This document shows positions 30,958 to 43,900 of a stretch of DNA of 64,000 bases, one piece after another (within the stretch, counting starts at the first letter, position 1; each line of letters begins with the position of its first letter). Origin of the DNA: Leucaena leucocephala (taxonomy: Eukaryota > Streptophyta > Magnoliopsida > Fabales > Fabaceae); contig CM073542.1 of NCBI GenBank assembly GCA_037074615.1, positions 15,640,001 to 15,704,000 of the forward strand, read 5' to 3'. A program made the translations under genes and the position numbers. The notes beneath the pieces were generated by a model. The model was not told the DNA's origin. It did no database searches and was given only the letters and a program-made list of their open reading frames with translations.

Positions 30958-32279
30958 GATTATTCTTTCCAAGGACTTAAATGATTGATGCATCACGTGA
31001 AATGAGTATGATGATATTTGTGAGTTTGATAATGATAATAAAGTTAAAGAACCTTGAAATATCCTTCTTTTCATACGTCTTAAGGACCAAACAGTAGCAT
31101 CTGAAACCACTTCTAAGGTCATTGAAGTCAAATTACACAATCTGGAATTTTACTTTATCGAGTACTGTTCATTGTGCAAATTCCAGAGAAGTGACATGAC
31201 TTCAAAAAATCATAACTAATTATAGAAAAATCAAAATAAAGTGTTTCAAATTGATACTCAAAGAAAACTTAATGCTCTTTCAGTTAAAAATAATTTGTTG
31301 ACCATTCCTTGACCAAGTCAATGTTGGTCAACATTCCAATTTTACTATTCATACAACGTCCTTCCCCTGATTCCAACATTTCTAGTCCTAACTTTCAAAA
31401 ATCATATCTCTATGTGTAGACATCAAAATGAGAAATTCTATATATCAAATCGAATCTTGGCAAGTATACTATTTATTGGTAAAATATCATACATTTATTC
31501 AATCATTTACTATTTTTAGTTATAGCTCAAAAGTCATAACCTCTCCACGAGCTATTGTTCATAGTGGTCAATTCTAGCAATCAACATTACATGCATACAT
31601 TAATCACATATCAATCATGCTAAATAATTCTTAACTTCTCTTCATGCATCTTTATCTCCTCCATCTTGAGAAGCCCGCTATGATTGGATTGATATGGAAG
31701 GGGTGAGATTTCTGGGGAAATCTCAGTAGTAAACAGTACTAAAGAATGCATACATTAATGTGAATACTTGTGCTTGCTTGTGAAAGTGTTAACATTGCAT
31801 AATGTGCATGCTTCCATGTAACATATGAAATACAATTTGCCAAAGTAATCATAGCAACATAGCTTCATACATAAGCACATATGCAGCACAATTTAACAAA
31901 GCCATAGTACATCAAGCATAACATTCAATACATACAAGTTTAGGATAAGTTTACTACCTGACGGGTAGCCTATCCTCTAGCTCTTATCCTTTGCTCTAAG
32001 GTTCCTTCTTTTCATAGGTCAGAGCCTATACATAGCATAATAATATCTTCATTATTATCCTATCCAGTATAGCTCTACTTAACTCAAGTTTATCTTGAAG
32101 CAATACCCTTAATCTGACAATCCCCTAACTTTATTTATATCCACGACTAACCTTATCAAGAGAGATATTTCTCTATTCTAACTATTAACTTCATAAGAAC
32201 AATCCTCTAATTTATTAGAGTAGGGACTAGAATAAATTGCTTGCCAAGTCCCTAAGCTCTTTAGATTGCTCCTAGCAGA

Positions 32280-32345
32280 ACTCCTTCTTTTTCCTTCCTT
32301 TCTTTCTCTCTTTCTCTTTCTCTCTCTTCTTTTCTCTTCTTTCTT
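32280..32345 (-). repeat. GA-rich tract downstream of the B2 TATA box
   Basis: A pyrimidine run on the plus strand (purine on the sense strand) of AGAGAGAAAG type, some 40-100 bases after the TATA box. Equivalent tracts are at 7515-7575 in B1 and 51740-51815 in B3. Confidence 0.7.
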
Positions 32346-32379
32346 GCTTTTGGATGTGCTCACCTTGAGGGGGTGCGGG

Positions 32380-32387
32380 TATTTATA
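32380..32387 (-). promoter_or_regulatory. TATA box of B2 LTR
   Basis: The minus strand reads TATAAATA followed by CCCGCACCCCC. Its position relative to the GA tract matches B1 and B3. Confidence 0.65.
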
Positions 32388-33881
32388 GTTGAGTGAAGGT
32401 GGAGTAGACGGCTCAGATCGAATCGCAATAAACGGCTCATATCGCTTATCTTCCTCAAGAAGCCTTGCTTGCATCATCACGATGATATCATCATCCTCAA
32501 TGACTCATCAAAATGATATCATCAAGGGACACCTCACATGCTTAGGTGGTGCAATGGTGGGACCCTTGGGACACCTCACCAGCTGGCTCAGTACTTTCAG
32601 AGAATTCCAGAGTCTTTTCCTAGAGTGAACGGCTAAGATTGTGCAATGTGTCCTTAGACTTCTTTCCCTAGACTCATGCCATGTGGCACCTTGTGGGTCC
32701 TATGAGGACACCTTTTATGCCACCTCATGGCTCTGGATGAGTCTAAAGCTCTATCTGATCACTTTCCCCTGTTCTATCTTTAACTGGGTAACTTTACTTT
32801 ATTAAAAAAGTACTAAACTAATATTTTAATGTCACTTGGACCCACATCACTCTTGGGCCACGTTTTTGGATATCTGGAATGTCATCTTGGGTCTCTAATC
32901 AAGCCCAAGCACTCTAGTGGCTTAGTTCCCAAGAAACATCCCTTAGGAAATTACCAAAATACCCTTGGTGTCCTTTCTTGCACTATATTGACCCTAAGGG
33001 TAAAATTATCTTTTCACCTCGCTTTATACTATCTCAGGGCCTATACTAGCTCTAACTAATCATATTTATACTATATCCCACATTTTTGCCTATCCCAGAT
33101 GACCAAAATGCCCTCCATCCATCTCTGGTACAGTTTGGTCACTCAGGGGCATTTTTGTAATTTCACACTTTTTCTGCACACTGGCCCCTTTTACTAATGA
33201 ACTGGTACCCTTGGTTTTGGGTCCTCCTTGGCATCATCATGGGACTATATATGAGGTCATCTGATCTCATTCTATCCAGGCTTACATACTGATAAGTTCC
33301 ATTATCAGATCACTGGTGTTATCAAACTCTCGTCAAAATTCACTAATATAGGGATAACTTTTTATACATAACTCCTTCCGGGGTTCTGTCAGATGCATGA
33401 CATCTGACACTATAGGGTATACTTTCCCATAATTTCCCTACTCATATCTATGTCCATGGAATCTGATAAAAATTTCAGATAACTTTCAGACTATCAGGTA
33501 AATATCTGCTGTCTAGAGCTCTAATAAAATTTCTGTATCATGTCAGATTAACCAACATATCTTCCTCTATTTACTGATAAAATATGGACTAAAATACTTC
33601 TGGGTAGTTCTAACCCTTTCTGCGCTGATCTTTCTATAATTACAATTTTACCCTTCAATTTTTTACTTAATTATAATTAAGTCCCTTAACTTTTCATAAT
33701 TACACATAATGGCCCAAACTTTATGTCTACTTTCTTTTGGCACCATTAAGCCTTTTAGACTTTTTAGTTAGTCCCTGAACATTATATATATACTTATGGG
33801 ATATTTGCTCAATAGGGCCTGGTAGCCTATCTCTTTCAGGCTACATATTGGGCTTCTAGGCTTAAAAATTAGGATATGACA

Positions 33882-34570
33882 AACCTTCCATTTCTTACTC
33901 CTCCACTGATCTCTCTTCTTCTTGTTTTATCCAATGGTGATGTGTTATGCATTCATTCTAAAATTGATGGAAGGCTTTCTATTATGGGTGATTTTTCTTC
34001 ATCTTCATCTATTATTTCTTCCATTAGAATTAACCACAATATTTCAAGTGATGAACAATATCCATAACAGTCTGTGGTAGATTTAATAGGTTTACAGGAC
34101 AAGGATAATGCAACAGACTTTGAGAGTTAAGAAACTAGAATTTCTGAGCTAGGGAGTTTTCAATTCAATAGTTATAATATCCTGTATTCTAACCCTATTC
34201 GTGGGGACTTCAACATGGAAATTTTAGACATTTTAGGGCTATAGAAATTGAAGGATATTATTCAATATCAACAGAATTTTACTACAAGGACAGAACTGGA
34301 TAATACAGTAGTTATATCAACAAGACCATTTACACTATCTATTGGCTATACCTATATTTTGCTAGCATTGGATTATCTCTTAAAATGAGTGGAGGCTATA
34401 CCAACAAGAAAGGATGAAGCAGATGGTATAATATTTCAAGTCAATGGCCACTTATGAAAGCTATACAAGGAGAACTTCATACCCTATAATGTTCAGGTTG
34501 TCTCCTTCCTTGTTTCTCCACTACAATAGTCTATTTTACACAATTTTACTTATATACTTGAGCTTTTAAT
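33882..34570 (+). pseudogene. Athila pol remnant with integrase core fragment
   Basis: Most of this stretch has no open frame. Near 34345-34440 it encodes YILLALDYL, then a stop in place of the usual Ser-Lys-Trp, then VEAIPTRKDEADG. This is the block around the second strand of the Athila integrase catalytic core (YILVAVDYVSKWVEAIP in the family). RT and RNase H are missing between the protease and this point, an internal deletion. Confidence 0.75.
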
Positions 34571-34581
34571 TTTTGATTAAG

Positions 34582-34735
34582 TGTGGGGGAGGTGACCAAG
34601 TCAGTAGTGGTAAATAGAAATTCTAATAAATTTATTTTAGATTCTAGTTCAGTTTTATCCTCATTACTTCTGTCTTTGCATGTGTTTTATTACTTCTTCA
34701 CATTAAGGACAATATAGAAATTAAGTATGGGGGAG
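34582..34735 (+). other. polypurine tract candidates of the Athila element
   Basis: Two G-rich words, TGTGGGGGAGGT (34582-34593) and AGTATGGGGGAG (34724-34735), are each preceded by ATTAAG. TGTGGGGGA-type tracts are typical downstream of Athila integrase. I cannot tell which one, if either, was used, because no matching 3' LTR follows in the same orientation. Confidence 0.55.
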
Positions 34736-34799
34736 TATAAACTTTAGTGTGTGAAATGGGTAAATAAAAATTAAATAATTGCTATGATTTTGTGTCTTT

Positions 34800-35190
34800 T
34801 GGTTATGACCTTATGTTGTTCTTAGCGCGACTAATGTGTGCGAATATATCAAGTTTCTTTGTGAAAATTAGTTGTGACCCATGCTTATTTTTGTCATGAC
34901 CAGGAGTTAATATTTTCTCATGTATACCTATCTGTGACGTGGAGTCATGATCTGTGCTTATCTTTGTCTTAATTGTAACTCTGTGAATTTTGGTCATGAC
35001 TGGATTAACACTTGGGTCGCGACCAGAGCTTGTGTGATTATCAAAGTTACTCTCTGTGATTATAAGTTGTGACTAGTGTCCATTTAAGTCACGACTAATA
35101 TTCCTTTATTTCTAAAAATTTTCTCTATGTGTAAAATAGTCACAACCTGATTCTTTGTCATTGTGACCACAAGTGACCCTCTACTTAAAA
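34800..35190. repeat. second 72-bp dyad repeat array of the Athila element
   Basis: Unit starts (CTGTGA- or GTGAAA-like words) lie near 34861, 34931, 34981, 35055 and 35129. Paired dyads include TTAGCGCGACT, GGTCGCGACC, AGTCACGACT and AGTCACAACC. It is the same repeat as at 18541-19010, now downstream of integrase. Confidence 0.75.
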
Positions 35191-36257
35191 ATTCTTCTAT
35201 TTCATTATGATGGTTGCTTGGTCTAGTAGAATTTACTGTCATGGATTTAAAATTGAATTTTGAATATATATTTTTTAATATTGGCAAACTTAATGTAATA
35301 TGATTTGGTTGTTTCATTGATTGATTACTGGAAATTATGCATAATGAATTATTGATTTCATGTATTTTCATGCAATCCTATCATGGTGAGTTGATTAAGG
35401 TGAGTAAGCCAGATGAAAGAATTTTGAACCTCCATCATAAAATCATTTATATTGTGTGACACTATCTAGTTTGGTAACTTTGCAGAACTTGTCTCAATCA
35501 TTGATTCAAGACCACATTAGCTTCTTAGAATTGTAAAAGTGATAAGGGCATTTCTTTCAAAAACCTCTTGACAAAAACCTCCATCATTAAATCCTTTACT
35601 TACACCCCTTTGAGACCTTCACTTTCTTTTAAAGATCTATCCTTGATTAATGAATGTTGCACATAATATTTGTTACTACAGTAAGTCTTTAATTATGAAG
35701 TTCAATATTTAAAAGAAAAGAAAAGCACAAAAGAAAGAGTACAGAGAAGTGAAAAAAAGGAAGAAGAAAGAAAAGAAAAAAAAGAGATAGATTAGTTGAC
35801 AAGATATGATGTTTAATGAAAGGAAGTTAGCCTATGACTGATACTTTCTATTGTTACACAATTCAAATTGTGACTAAGTATTGAAATATATTGAAGAAAT
35901 AAGATCATGTGCAGTATTTCATTAATCATTGACATGCATTTCCATTTCATCATGTAGCCTTTCCAACATTATAACCTAATAAAGAACCCCCTTTGATTCA
36001 CAACCCTTATGGCATACAATGGTGGAGATGTAGGATGGTTACAAGACTATGAGATGCCTAAGCTAGATAATTGATTGAAATTACCTTGATAAGAGAATGA
36101 GTGAAATACTAACACCTTGTGAGGAAATCTCAACCTAGTTACTTACTATTATTTAATCTCATAATTTAGATTCTTTGATTGATATCAGATTAATATTGAT
36201 GAATGCAAGTACTTATTCTTAGTTGCGTGAAAAGTTACAAATAGAAAGAGAGAGAAT
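35191..36257 (+). other. Athila 3' noncoding region
   Basis: No open frame of interest. Phrases such as ACACCCCTTTGAGACCTT and a purine run of AAAGAAAAG type (35710-35790) are in the style of the long noncoding stretch that follows integrase in Athila/Cyclops elements. It runs up to an inverted LTR fragment. Confidence 0.45.
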
Positions 36258-36370
36258 ATAGTAGATAGAAATCAGATCTGGATGGAGTCAAGTGGAATGA
36301 GCGTGATAACGTGTGTGTGGTATATAGAGTGTGAGAGATAAGTGTTTAGTGGCAGTTGCATGATGTGAAT
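36258..36370 (-). repeat. inverted fragment of the Athila LTR
   Basis: On the minus strand this reads like 17405-17515: CATGCAACTGCC versus CACAGCTGCC, then TATACCACACACACG and CCATCCAGATCTGATTTC. It is opposite to the 5' LTR of the same element, so it is either an inversion or a piece of a second element. The two overlapping minus-strand frames here (about 78-80 codons) are His/Ser-rich low-complexity frames without a domain. Confidence 0.7.
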
Positions 36371-36789
36371 ATAATGGGTTTGTCGTGCATGTAATATTGA
36401 GTATAGAATGATGATCCTCATATGTGCAGATGATGTGAATATATAACAGAAGTATGGAATGAGTGATGTGATATGTATGGAGTAAATAGCAGTTGGAATG
36501 AATGTGTGTTGCAAGGTATGTCATCTACATGCTTTCCACCAGTTGTTAGCCTACTTTCTTCTGTTCAGCACCCTGTACATGTGATTCAGTTAGCCCACAT
36601 GTTCAGTCTAGCACATGCTTAATATGTTAACTTCTCTCTTCTAGCATATGCTTAAATCTTCTCTTGTCCAATTAATCACTAGAATTATATCAATTAATGT
36701 ACATTTGTTCCTTTTTATTTTATTTATTAATTGCTAGACATATTGATCAATAGGGATAAAAATTAATAATAAAACTCTCTTTAAACACA
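36371..36789. other. no recognisable feature
   Basis: Boundary zone between the Athila remains and the host A4 leader. No terminus or target duplication could be fixed here. Confidence 0.3.
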
Positions 36790-37330
36790 CTAAAATCAAT
36801 ACAAATATGAGTTTATCACCTATACCCAGAGTTCTAACCATAGTATCCATAGTGACACCCCTTATCATCCAAGCCCTAGCCCATATGATTTTATTGACTT
36901 CATATGCTTGACATCCCCTAGTCCAAGTAGGCCATAACTTCCAACATTCTATATTCCTAAAGCTGAGCAAGTAGGACCAATTAAGACGAGACCTAGGGAA
37001 TATTTCCTTTAATAGGAGGAAGGTGTTGATGATTGGATGGGAGTCAAGAAAGTTGTGGAGAGCGAACTATTAGAGTTGGGCAATGGATTAGATAGAAGCT
37101 AGAATCAAGAACATATAGTATATCTATATTTTTTGGATGTAGTGTCAAAACTTTACCTTTGTTATGAAAGTTAAGATACTAATCTTGATCAAGTATATGC
37201 TATAACATGGTGGGATGAGCTTATAGCGTGTCAGATACTTTCGTACACAATAACATGGCAATCAAGTTTTAGGGAGTATATTGAGCACAATCTTCCAAGC
37301 AATATTCAAGAATGGATTCACAGTATAGAG
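36790..37330 (+). pseudogene. C-terminal part of host A4 leader ORF
   Basis: A plus-strand protein-like region with stops. It opens with a Ser/Pro-rich stretch (SPSPYDFIDF, SPSPSRP), followed by VDDWMGVKKVVESELLELG and then TNLDQVYAITWWDELIACQI, SYTITWQSSFREYIEHN and IQEWIHSIE. These blocks line up in order with A1 (LKKAVESELLSLGRGIDK, DLNQVYTLEEWHEMVVSQIL) and with A2. The opposite-strand 78-codon frame at 36734-36970 is a shadow. Function unknown. A gag region of the same host follows after the A2 insertion, placing this ORF upstream of gag. Confidence 0.6.
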
Positions 37331-37552
37331 TAGTATGTGTGACTAGTTCTTTCTTAAAAGATAACCTAAGTTAGAAGGTTCATATTTTCTTAGAAATATA
37401 AGTAAAATAAGACCTAGGGTGCAAGTGTACATTATGTGATATTGACATACTCTGTATGTTTTGCATGAGACATCTACTTATAAATGTTACATATATGTAT
37501 GTGATGTGTGAATATGACTTGTTAATGTGTATGAACACTGTTATACTGTATG
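37331..37552 (+). other. spacer of host A4 between leader ORF and the A2 insertion
   Basis: AT-rich, no frame. It contains several TATGTGTGA-like words and ends with GTATG, the left copy of the A2 target duplication. Confidence 0.45.
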
Positions 37553-40500
37553 TGTAACATCCTTACTTTCATACGTCTTAGGGACTATTCAGTATCATTT
37601 AGAACCACTTACAAGACTTTGGAAGTCCATTAGCCGAATCTGGAATTTTACTCTTTCTCGGGTTACTGTTCATATGGTATTCTAGATTACGTAACAAACT
37701 TTGAAAAATCATAATTAATTCTAGAAAACTCAAAATGAAGTGTTTCAAAGAGCTAAGTGAATACAACATCTTGAAATTTAAGGGAAAAATAATTTCCAGA
37801 CCAAATGATTAGCCAATTAATACAGTTTATTCGTTGAAGTTTATTGTTCATTTGGTCAAAAACTATGGAAACAGATTCTGGTCCCTTATTTTGGAAATTC
37901 ATTTCACTTGATATACACATCAAAATGACATTTTATACCTATGAATTTAAAGATATAGATGTGTGCTACATGATCATAAAGTTTTGTGAACTGATTCCTT
38001 CATTTGCCAGGTCAAACTGAAGCCACAACAAAACTGCTTCAGGATCTACATTTTTACTATTTCAGTTTCTTTTCTTTCATTTCCAATAATTGTTTCAGCA
38101 TACATAAGCCATCAAATAAACTTCTCAATATTCATATACATCAATTACATATGCCATAATTATTTTAAATAGATCCATCACATATATACACACCTTACAT
38201 GACATTTACATACATGGATAATTCATAGCCTATGCAAGAATCTTAAATACTTCACTTTCGTTCTTCCATGCTTTAGCTCTTCTCCATGTATACATTTTCC
38301 TTCATGCTTGATCTAAATTGGTTGGTTATGGGAGAATGAGATTCTAGGGAATCTTAGTAGCAAACATTACAACTTAAATATGCAAGATGGATGCTAATGC
38401 ATGATATGTAATTTCATTAAACTTTCTTTGATTAGTGACATGCCATTATGCTACATACTTTTACCTAAAGTGCATGGCCATGGAAACATGTTATTCAAAA
38501 CATATTTAACATCATATATCATGTCACAACATCATTCAAATATCATATACATATCAACACATAAGCATACCACATCAAGCACATAAAGAAGTAAGTTCAC
38601 TAGCTTGCACTTAAGCTTTCCTCTTGATCTTTAGCATTTGGTCCCTAGCTTTCCATCCATGAAGCCTTTATGTCAATCACTTCCAAACATGTTATTGGAT
38701 GTTTCAAGGTCCTAAACACATTCATATTCATCACATAACTCATTAGGACTCATGAACTCCAACCATGTTCAAGACTAACTTTGTTACATTCTTTATTGTC
38801 ATAACTTTATCTAATCTTCACTAATCCACTTGACTCTTGAACCATTTGATGTCTTGACTTTACCCTACACAATTTCATATTTTGAATCCATTTATGAGCT
38901 TAGAATCATTAAATTCTAGCTCTTTCATGGCCTACTGTACAGTACTGAACATAAGCATACAATTCTTTCAGAAATTCCCATTTTGATTCTAATGCTTCCC
39001 ATACTTGTTTCTCCACTTTACCCCACACAAATTTTCATTTTAAAACCATTGGAACCATCAAAATCATGAAATTTCAATCACTGTTCATGTGAGTGTACAG
39101 TAAGCGTAAGGAATCTTAAAGACTACAACCTTGAGATTTTAATATTTCCAAGGTTCAAAACCTTTCCAATCCTACAGAAACTTATCATATAAACTCAATG
39201 GAAGCATTAAAGCATTGAAATTCCATTTCCTTCCCTCATTAACAGTGCATACCAAATAGGGCACACCATGGCAAAGTCAAGAATATCAACTTGATTCAAC
39301 AACCAATCACTTAACTAGCTTGTTTAAGCTTCAATCATAAGTTTCTAACTTTAATTCCTTCTTTTCCCCTTCATCTATGATTTTTGGGCAGCACCTCTCC
39401 CTAGATAAAACTCAACTTTTCCCCATGAAAACTCTAAGTTCAAGCTCCCAAATCAAAGGAAAATAAGCTAGGAGAAATTGCTTACCTTTAATCTCTAGCT
39501 TGTTTGAACTTCGGTACCTTGAATCTTCTTTGTCTTGGCTTGAGTTTTCATTTTGCAAGAGTTTCCCCAAGGTTCCATGAGCTTACAGTTTTCTGCAGAA
39601 ATGAAGGGGTATTTATAGAAAAATCTTGGTGGAAATCAATGGCCAAGATTGATTTGGTTACTATTTGATCTAAAGGCCCATATTTAATCTTAGATTTAAC
39701 TTGTTCCAAAAATAATAATTATGACATCATTTGGGATAGTTCATGGGAAACCTAAGAGGTGTATGTGGCCTGCTGTCCATGCAAGGAAGCTTCTGGAAAA
39801 ATTTTAGTCCAATCCGGTACTGAATGGAGCAGTTTCACAGAAACCGGACTGTTTTTTTGTTCCTAATTTTTTATAATATTCCAAGATATGTATTATGTCC
39901 TATAAATTAATTTCTAGGCTTCTCACACCATTGAAATACTTGTACTGGGCCACAACTTAATTACAGATCCCTTGGGAAATGACCAAAATACCCTTGTTGT
40001 CATTTCTTGCACTATATTGACCCTAAGGGCATAGTTGTCATTTCACCCCTCTTCGTACTACCTTAGGGCATATACTATCTCAACTAATCATATTTATACC
40101 ATGTGCCATGTTTTTATCCTGTCCCAAATGACCAAAATATCCTTCATCCAACTCTGGTACAATCTGGGCATCTAGGGGCATTTTTGTAATTTTACACTTT
40201 TTATGGACACTGGCCATTTCTACTGATGGACTAGTACCTTGGGTTTTGGGCCCTTCTTGGCATCATTTTGGGCCTATATATGAGGTTATCTGATCTCATT
40301 ATATCCAGGCTTACATACCGATAAATTCCATTATCGGATCACGGATGTTATCAAACTCCCGTCAAAATTCACTAGTATGTGAATAACTTTTTATACAGAA
40401 CTTCTTCCAGAGTTCTGTCAGATCCTAGACATCTGACATTATAGGGAACACTTTCCTGTGATTCTCCCATTTATATCTGAAGTCCATGAAATTTGATAAA

Positions 40501-40953
40501 ATTTCAGATAACTTTTAAACTATCAAATAAATACCTGCTGTCTGGAGCCCTAATAAAATTTCTGTATCATGTCAGATTATCCAACATACTTTCCTCTATT
40601 TACTGATAAAATATGGGACTGAAATACTTATGGGCAGTTCTAACCTTTTTCGGGCTGATCTTTCTATAATTACAATTTTACCCTTGAACTTTTATATTAA
40701 TTACGTTTATGTCCCTAACTTTTTGTATATTTATATTTAGGTCCCTAAACTTTTAGAAATTACCACTTTTGGCCTAACTTTTGTTTCTACTTTAAGTTTT
40801 GGCCTTTAAACTTTTCTAATTTTTATTTAGGTCCCTTTCTTTCTTCAAGACTCATTTAACCTTAATTATTTTCTTCTGATCATCGTCATAATCCTTTCCA
40901 AACCTCTTTCCTATATCAGTATTATACAGATAGGGAAAAATCAGGAAATGACA
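37553..40953 (-). repeat. 3' LTR of A2 (3401 bp)
   Basis: Sense ends are TGTCATTTCC and GGATGTTACA. It has a good TATA box at 39610-39617 (minus). Confidence 0.9.
39610..39617 (-). promoter_or_regulatory. TATA box of A2 3' LTR
   Basis: The minus strand reads TATAAATACCCC. The matching site in the 5' LTR has lost it (see 48102-48109). Confidence 0.6.
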
Positions 40954-40969
40954 TTTCTACCCCCTTAAA
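40954..40969 (-). other. polypurine tract of A2
   Basis: The minus strand reads TTAAGGGGGTAGAAA immediately before the 3' LTR start TGTCAT. A3 has the same tract at 60773-60787. Confidence 0.85.
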
Positions 40970-43900
40970 ATAAATTTTACCCTCAAAAATTACTCAACAC
41001 CTCAGTCAAGAATTGGGGTATCTATCTCTTATCTTTTATCTTGACATCTTAGCGGAGTACTTTTCATATATGTAATTCTTTATATCTTTACTATTATTAC
41101 TTTCTCTTATTCTAAATCAACTCAATCAGAGTTGAACTCCAGTTCATTCTATTACTTTCATACTTGCTACGTATCTATCTGCATATGGACTTCTCACTAT
41201 ACTAAACTTGTGAGTAGTGTCTATTTATTTCATATCAAACTTCTCAAATACTACTATATTATGGAGTTTCTATTAACTATTCATCATACTTCTTAGTGCA
41301 ATCACTTATTGCTCATCAGAGCATCTAGCAGAATTCTTTAAACATCCAACAACATCATCTCTTACTTTCATATCATTACATTTCTATTCTTCTTATAATC
41401 TTTAATAATTTATCATAATACAGAGAGAGGACTTGTATCATTATTCTTTATTTTATTGCTCTACTGCTAAACAGGAGCACATAGGAGCACATAGGAGCAC
41501 ATGCATAATGCCTGGCCAACATATTGCAAGACTACATACCTGCTTATGAATGCAAAGCTCTAGCATTAGAGCTCAAGCATTCATTCTCTTAATATGCACA
41601 GCTCTAACATTTAGAGCTTGCACAACTCTATCACATAGAGCTTGTATTGCTTTAACATTCTGAACTTTAGCATATTTTACAAACACAATATAACATAGTG
41701 CCTGGCATTTTATTTAAGGAGTGAAAGCTCTCATTTGCTCTTTAACATGTAGCTTAACATTCAAACATTTTATCCCTTTCAAAAAGGGAGCCTCTCAATC
41801 CGTTTATAGGGCTAGCTATAAAGCCACTTCATATTGTACTTCTCAATACATATCTCTCATAATGTATCTCATTACATACTTTCCATAAGCATTTCTCATT
41901 TTGTATCTTTTCATGCCGTAACATAGCATATATGGCTACATCATGGTCTATCTTGTCATATCATAACATATTATCTTTAACTTAGAACTTTGCTAGCTTT
42001 TCATAGCTCTTTCTATTATCTTACATAGCTCTATGCACATATGCCAAATTTCTATGGCATTTACACATTTTTATATCACTTCCCCGTGGGTCGCCCATAA
42101 TTAGATTTCTCTTGTATGAGCACGCTTAACTGAAAGGTGTAGATAAAAATATGAAGCACTGGTGCTTACAAGCTCCAACCCTAGTACTTCATTATTTTAG
42201 ACCCATCTTATACTATCTCTCTTGGGTCTATCTGGCCTTTTGATTTTTTTTATCCTCATCTAGAGGATATATTCATGTTTCATTCTTATTCTCTGTAATC
42301 TCATCATAAGGATCTCTTTATTCTCATTTGACCTTTTCTCATATCTTATGAATTATTCTCATAAATCCTTGGGATTCAGGATTAACAACTTTCATTCTGA
42401 TCACTGAGTTCCTGTTATGTGTACAAAGATTCTGAGTTCAGTCCCTGATAGTAATAAGGCTATCTGAATTAACATCATGGGTACTCTCTCTGTTATGAGT
42501 TAACCAACTTGTGAAGCTTATATACCTCAACTTTTCCTTGGTATTCATCCTTCCAAAGAAATATTGTACTTATGGCTCATTACTTTCTTGCTTTAGGCTT
42601 GGTCTACTGTGACCCTCGGGATCTATTGCGATCAACCGTAAGCCTTTTCAGGATCTAATTGCAATCCTCTATAATCTACTGCGATTATATTGTACTGTAT
42701 TCTCATCTTTGGAAGACCTAAACCAATGGATAAAGTTACAAGGTTAGTCACTTTCACATAGTTGTTAGCTCCATAGATAATTCCCCAATAATGATCACAG
42801 AAGCCAATATTATATATTAGGACTTTACTCATTTCATCTACTGCTCAGAAACTTCTCATATCATTCTCATACTTTATAACTTACTAGATCCATCACTACA
42901 GAGAGCTACATAGGCTCTACCATGCATATGTCTATCATCATCTATTCATCTCATCAGAAGAATATTACTCTACATGAGCTATGCTGTCTATCTCTTGGTT
43001 TCATTTCAAAAGTAATCTTACTCTATCGTAAGAGCAATCTAGCTCTATTGCAACAAAATTAACTTATATCACTTAGAATTTGCTCCTTCTTGGGGCCACA
43101 TCGTTCATACATCTTACCTCTACTGAAGGGATATATCCTGAGTATTATAATCATTTATCTGTAGATTCACTATTAATCCTCATCTTCAATTTCATTCTCT
43201 ATCTTATTGACTATCACTATTTGATCATAATTTTTCTTTCTACTCTTTGGGACTTAACTAGTTAACTATCGCGTTTAACCCTTTGCTATTGTTTCATCCT
43301 TACCAAGTTGAATTATTTAATTGCATGTCGTAGGGCATGGGAGCAACATAACTTTCTCATCATATCTACTCTACCCTGCATGTAATGTAAAGGGGAGTAT
43401 TTATTCATTATAGCATACTCAACATGCAAATATGCAAGGAGATGCAATCATTTAAGCATTGTCTAACATGCGTGTCATCATATGACAACTGCAAGGAGAT
43501 GCAACTTCTCATTATAACTTATAGCAACATAAGCAATATCATTATTACATAATTTGCTCCACCATCCCTTATATGCACACTGCAACTAAATAATTAACTA
43601 GGTAAATTTTAAAGCATTCTGTCCCTTTATCACCTTATCTACCATGTCCTGATCATCTATTCAGGAACCTGAGTCATTTACTTGTTTCACTTAGGCTGCC
43701 ATGTTAACTTCCTACTAGGGTATAGACTAAACCCTTCTTCACTCTTTCTTATATAAGAAATAGGGAGTCACTTTATCTTTGAATCTGTGGCTACCTTACT
43801 AGGTCATATTCATTTTATCATATCATCTCATATCTCCTGTAAGACTTATGTGTCCTTGGCCTCACAGTAATCCATAACTAAGTCAACTATTCTCTTTCAG

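Larger units (their letters stand above)
31055..33881 (-). mobile_element. family-B solo LTR B2
   Basis: Sense-strand ends are TGTCATATCC (at 33881) and GGATATTTCA (at 31055). A perfect 5-bp target duplication, AACCT, lies at 31050-31054 and 33882-33886. It sits in the Athila pol region. It contains the same TATA, GA-tract and TGAGTCAT layout as B1 and B3. No internal domain is present. Confidence 0.94.

Noticed and set aside
36272..36524. Two overlapping minus-strand frames of 78 and 80 codons, His/Thr/Ser-rich
   Set aside because: Low-complexity reading of CA-rich inverted Athila LTR sequence; no domain.
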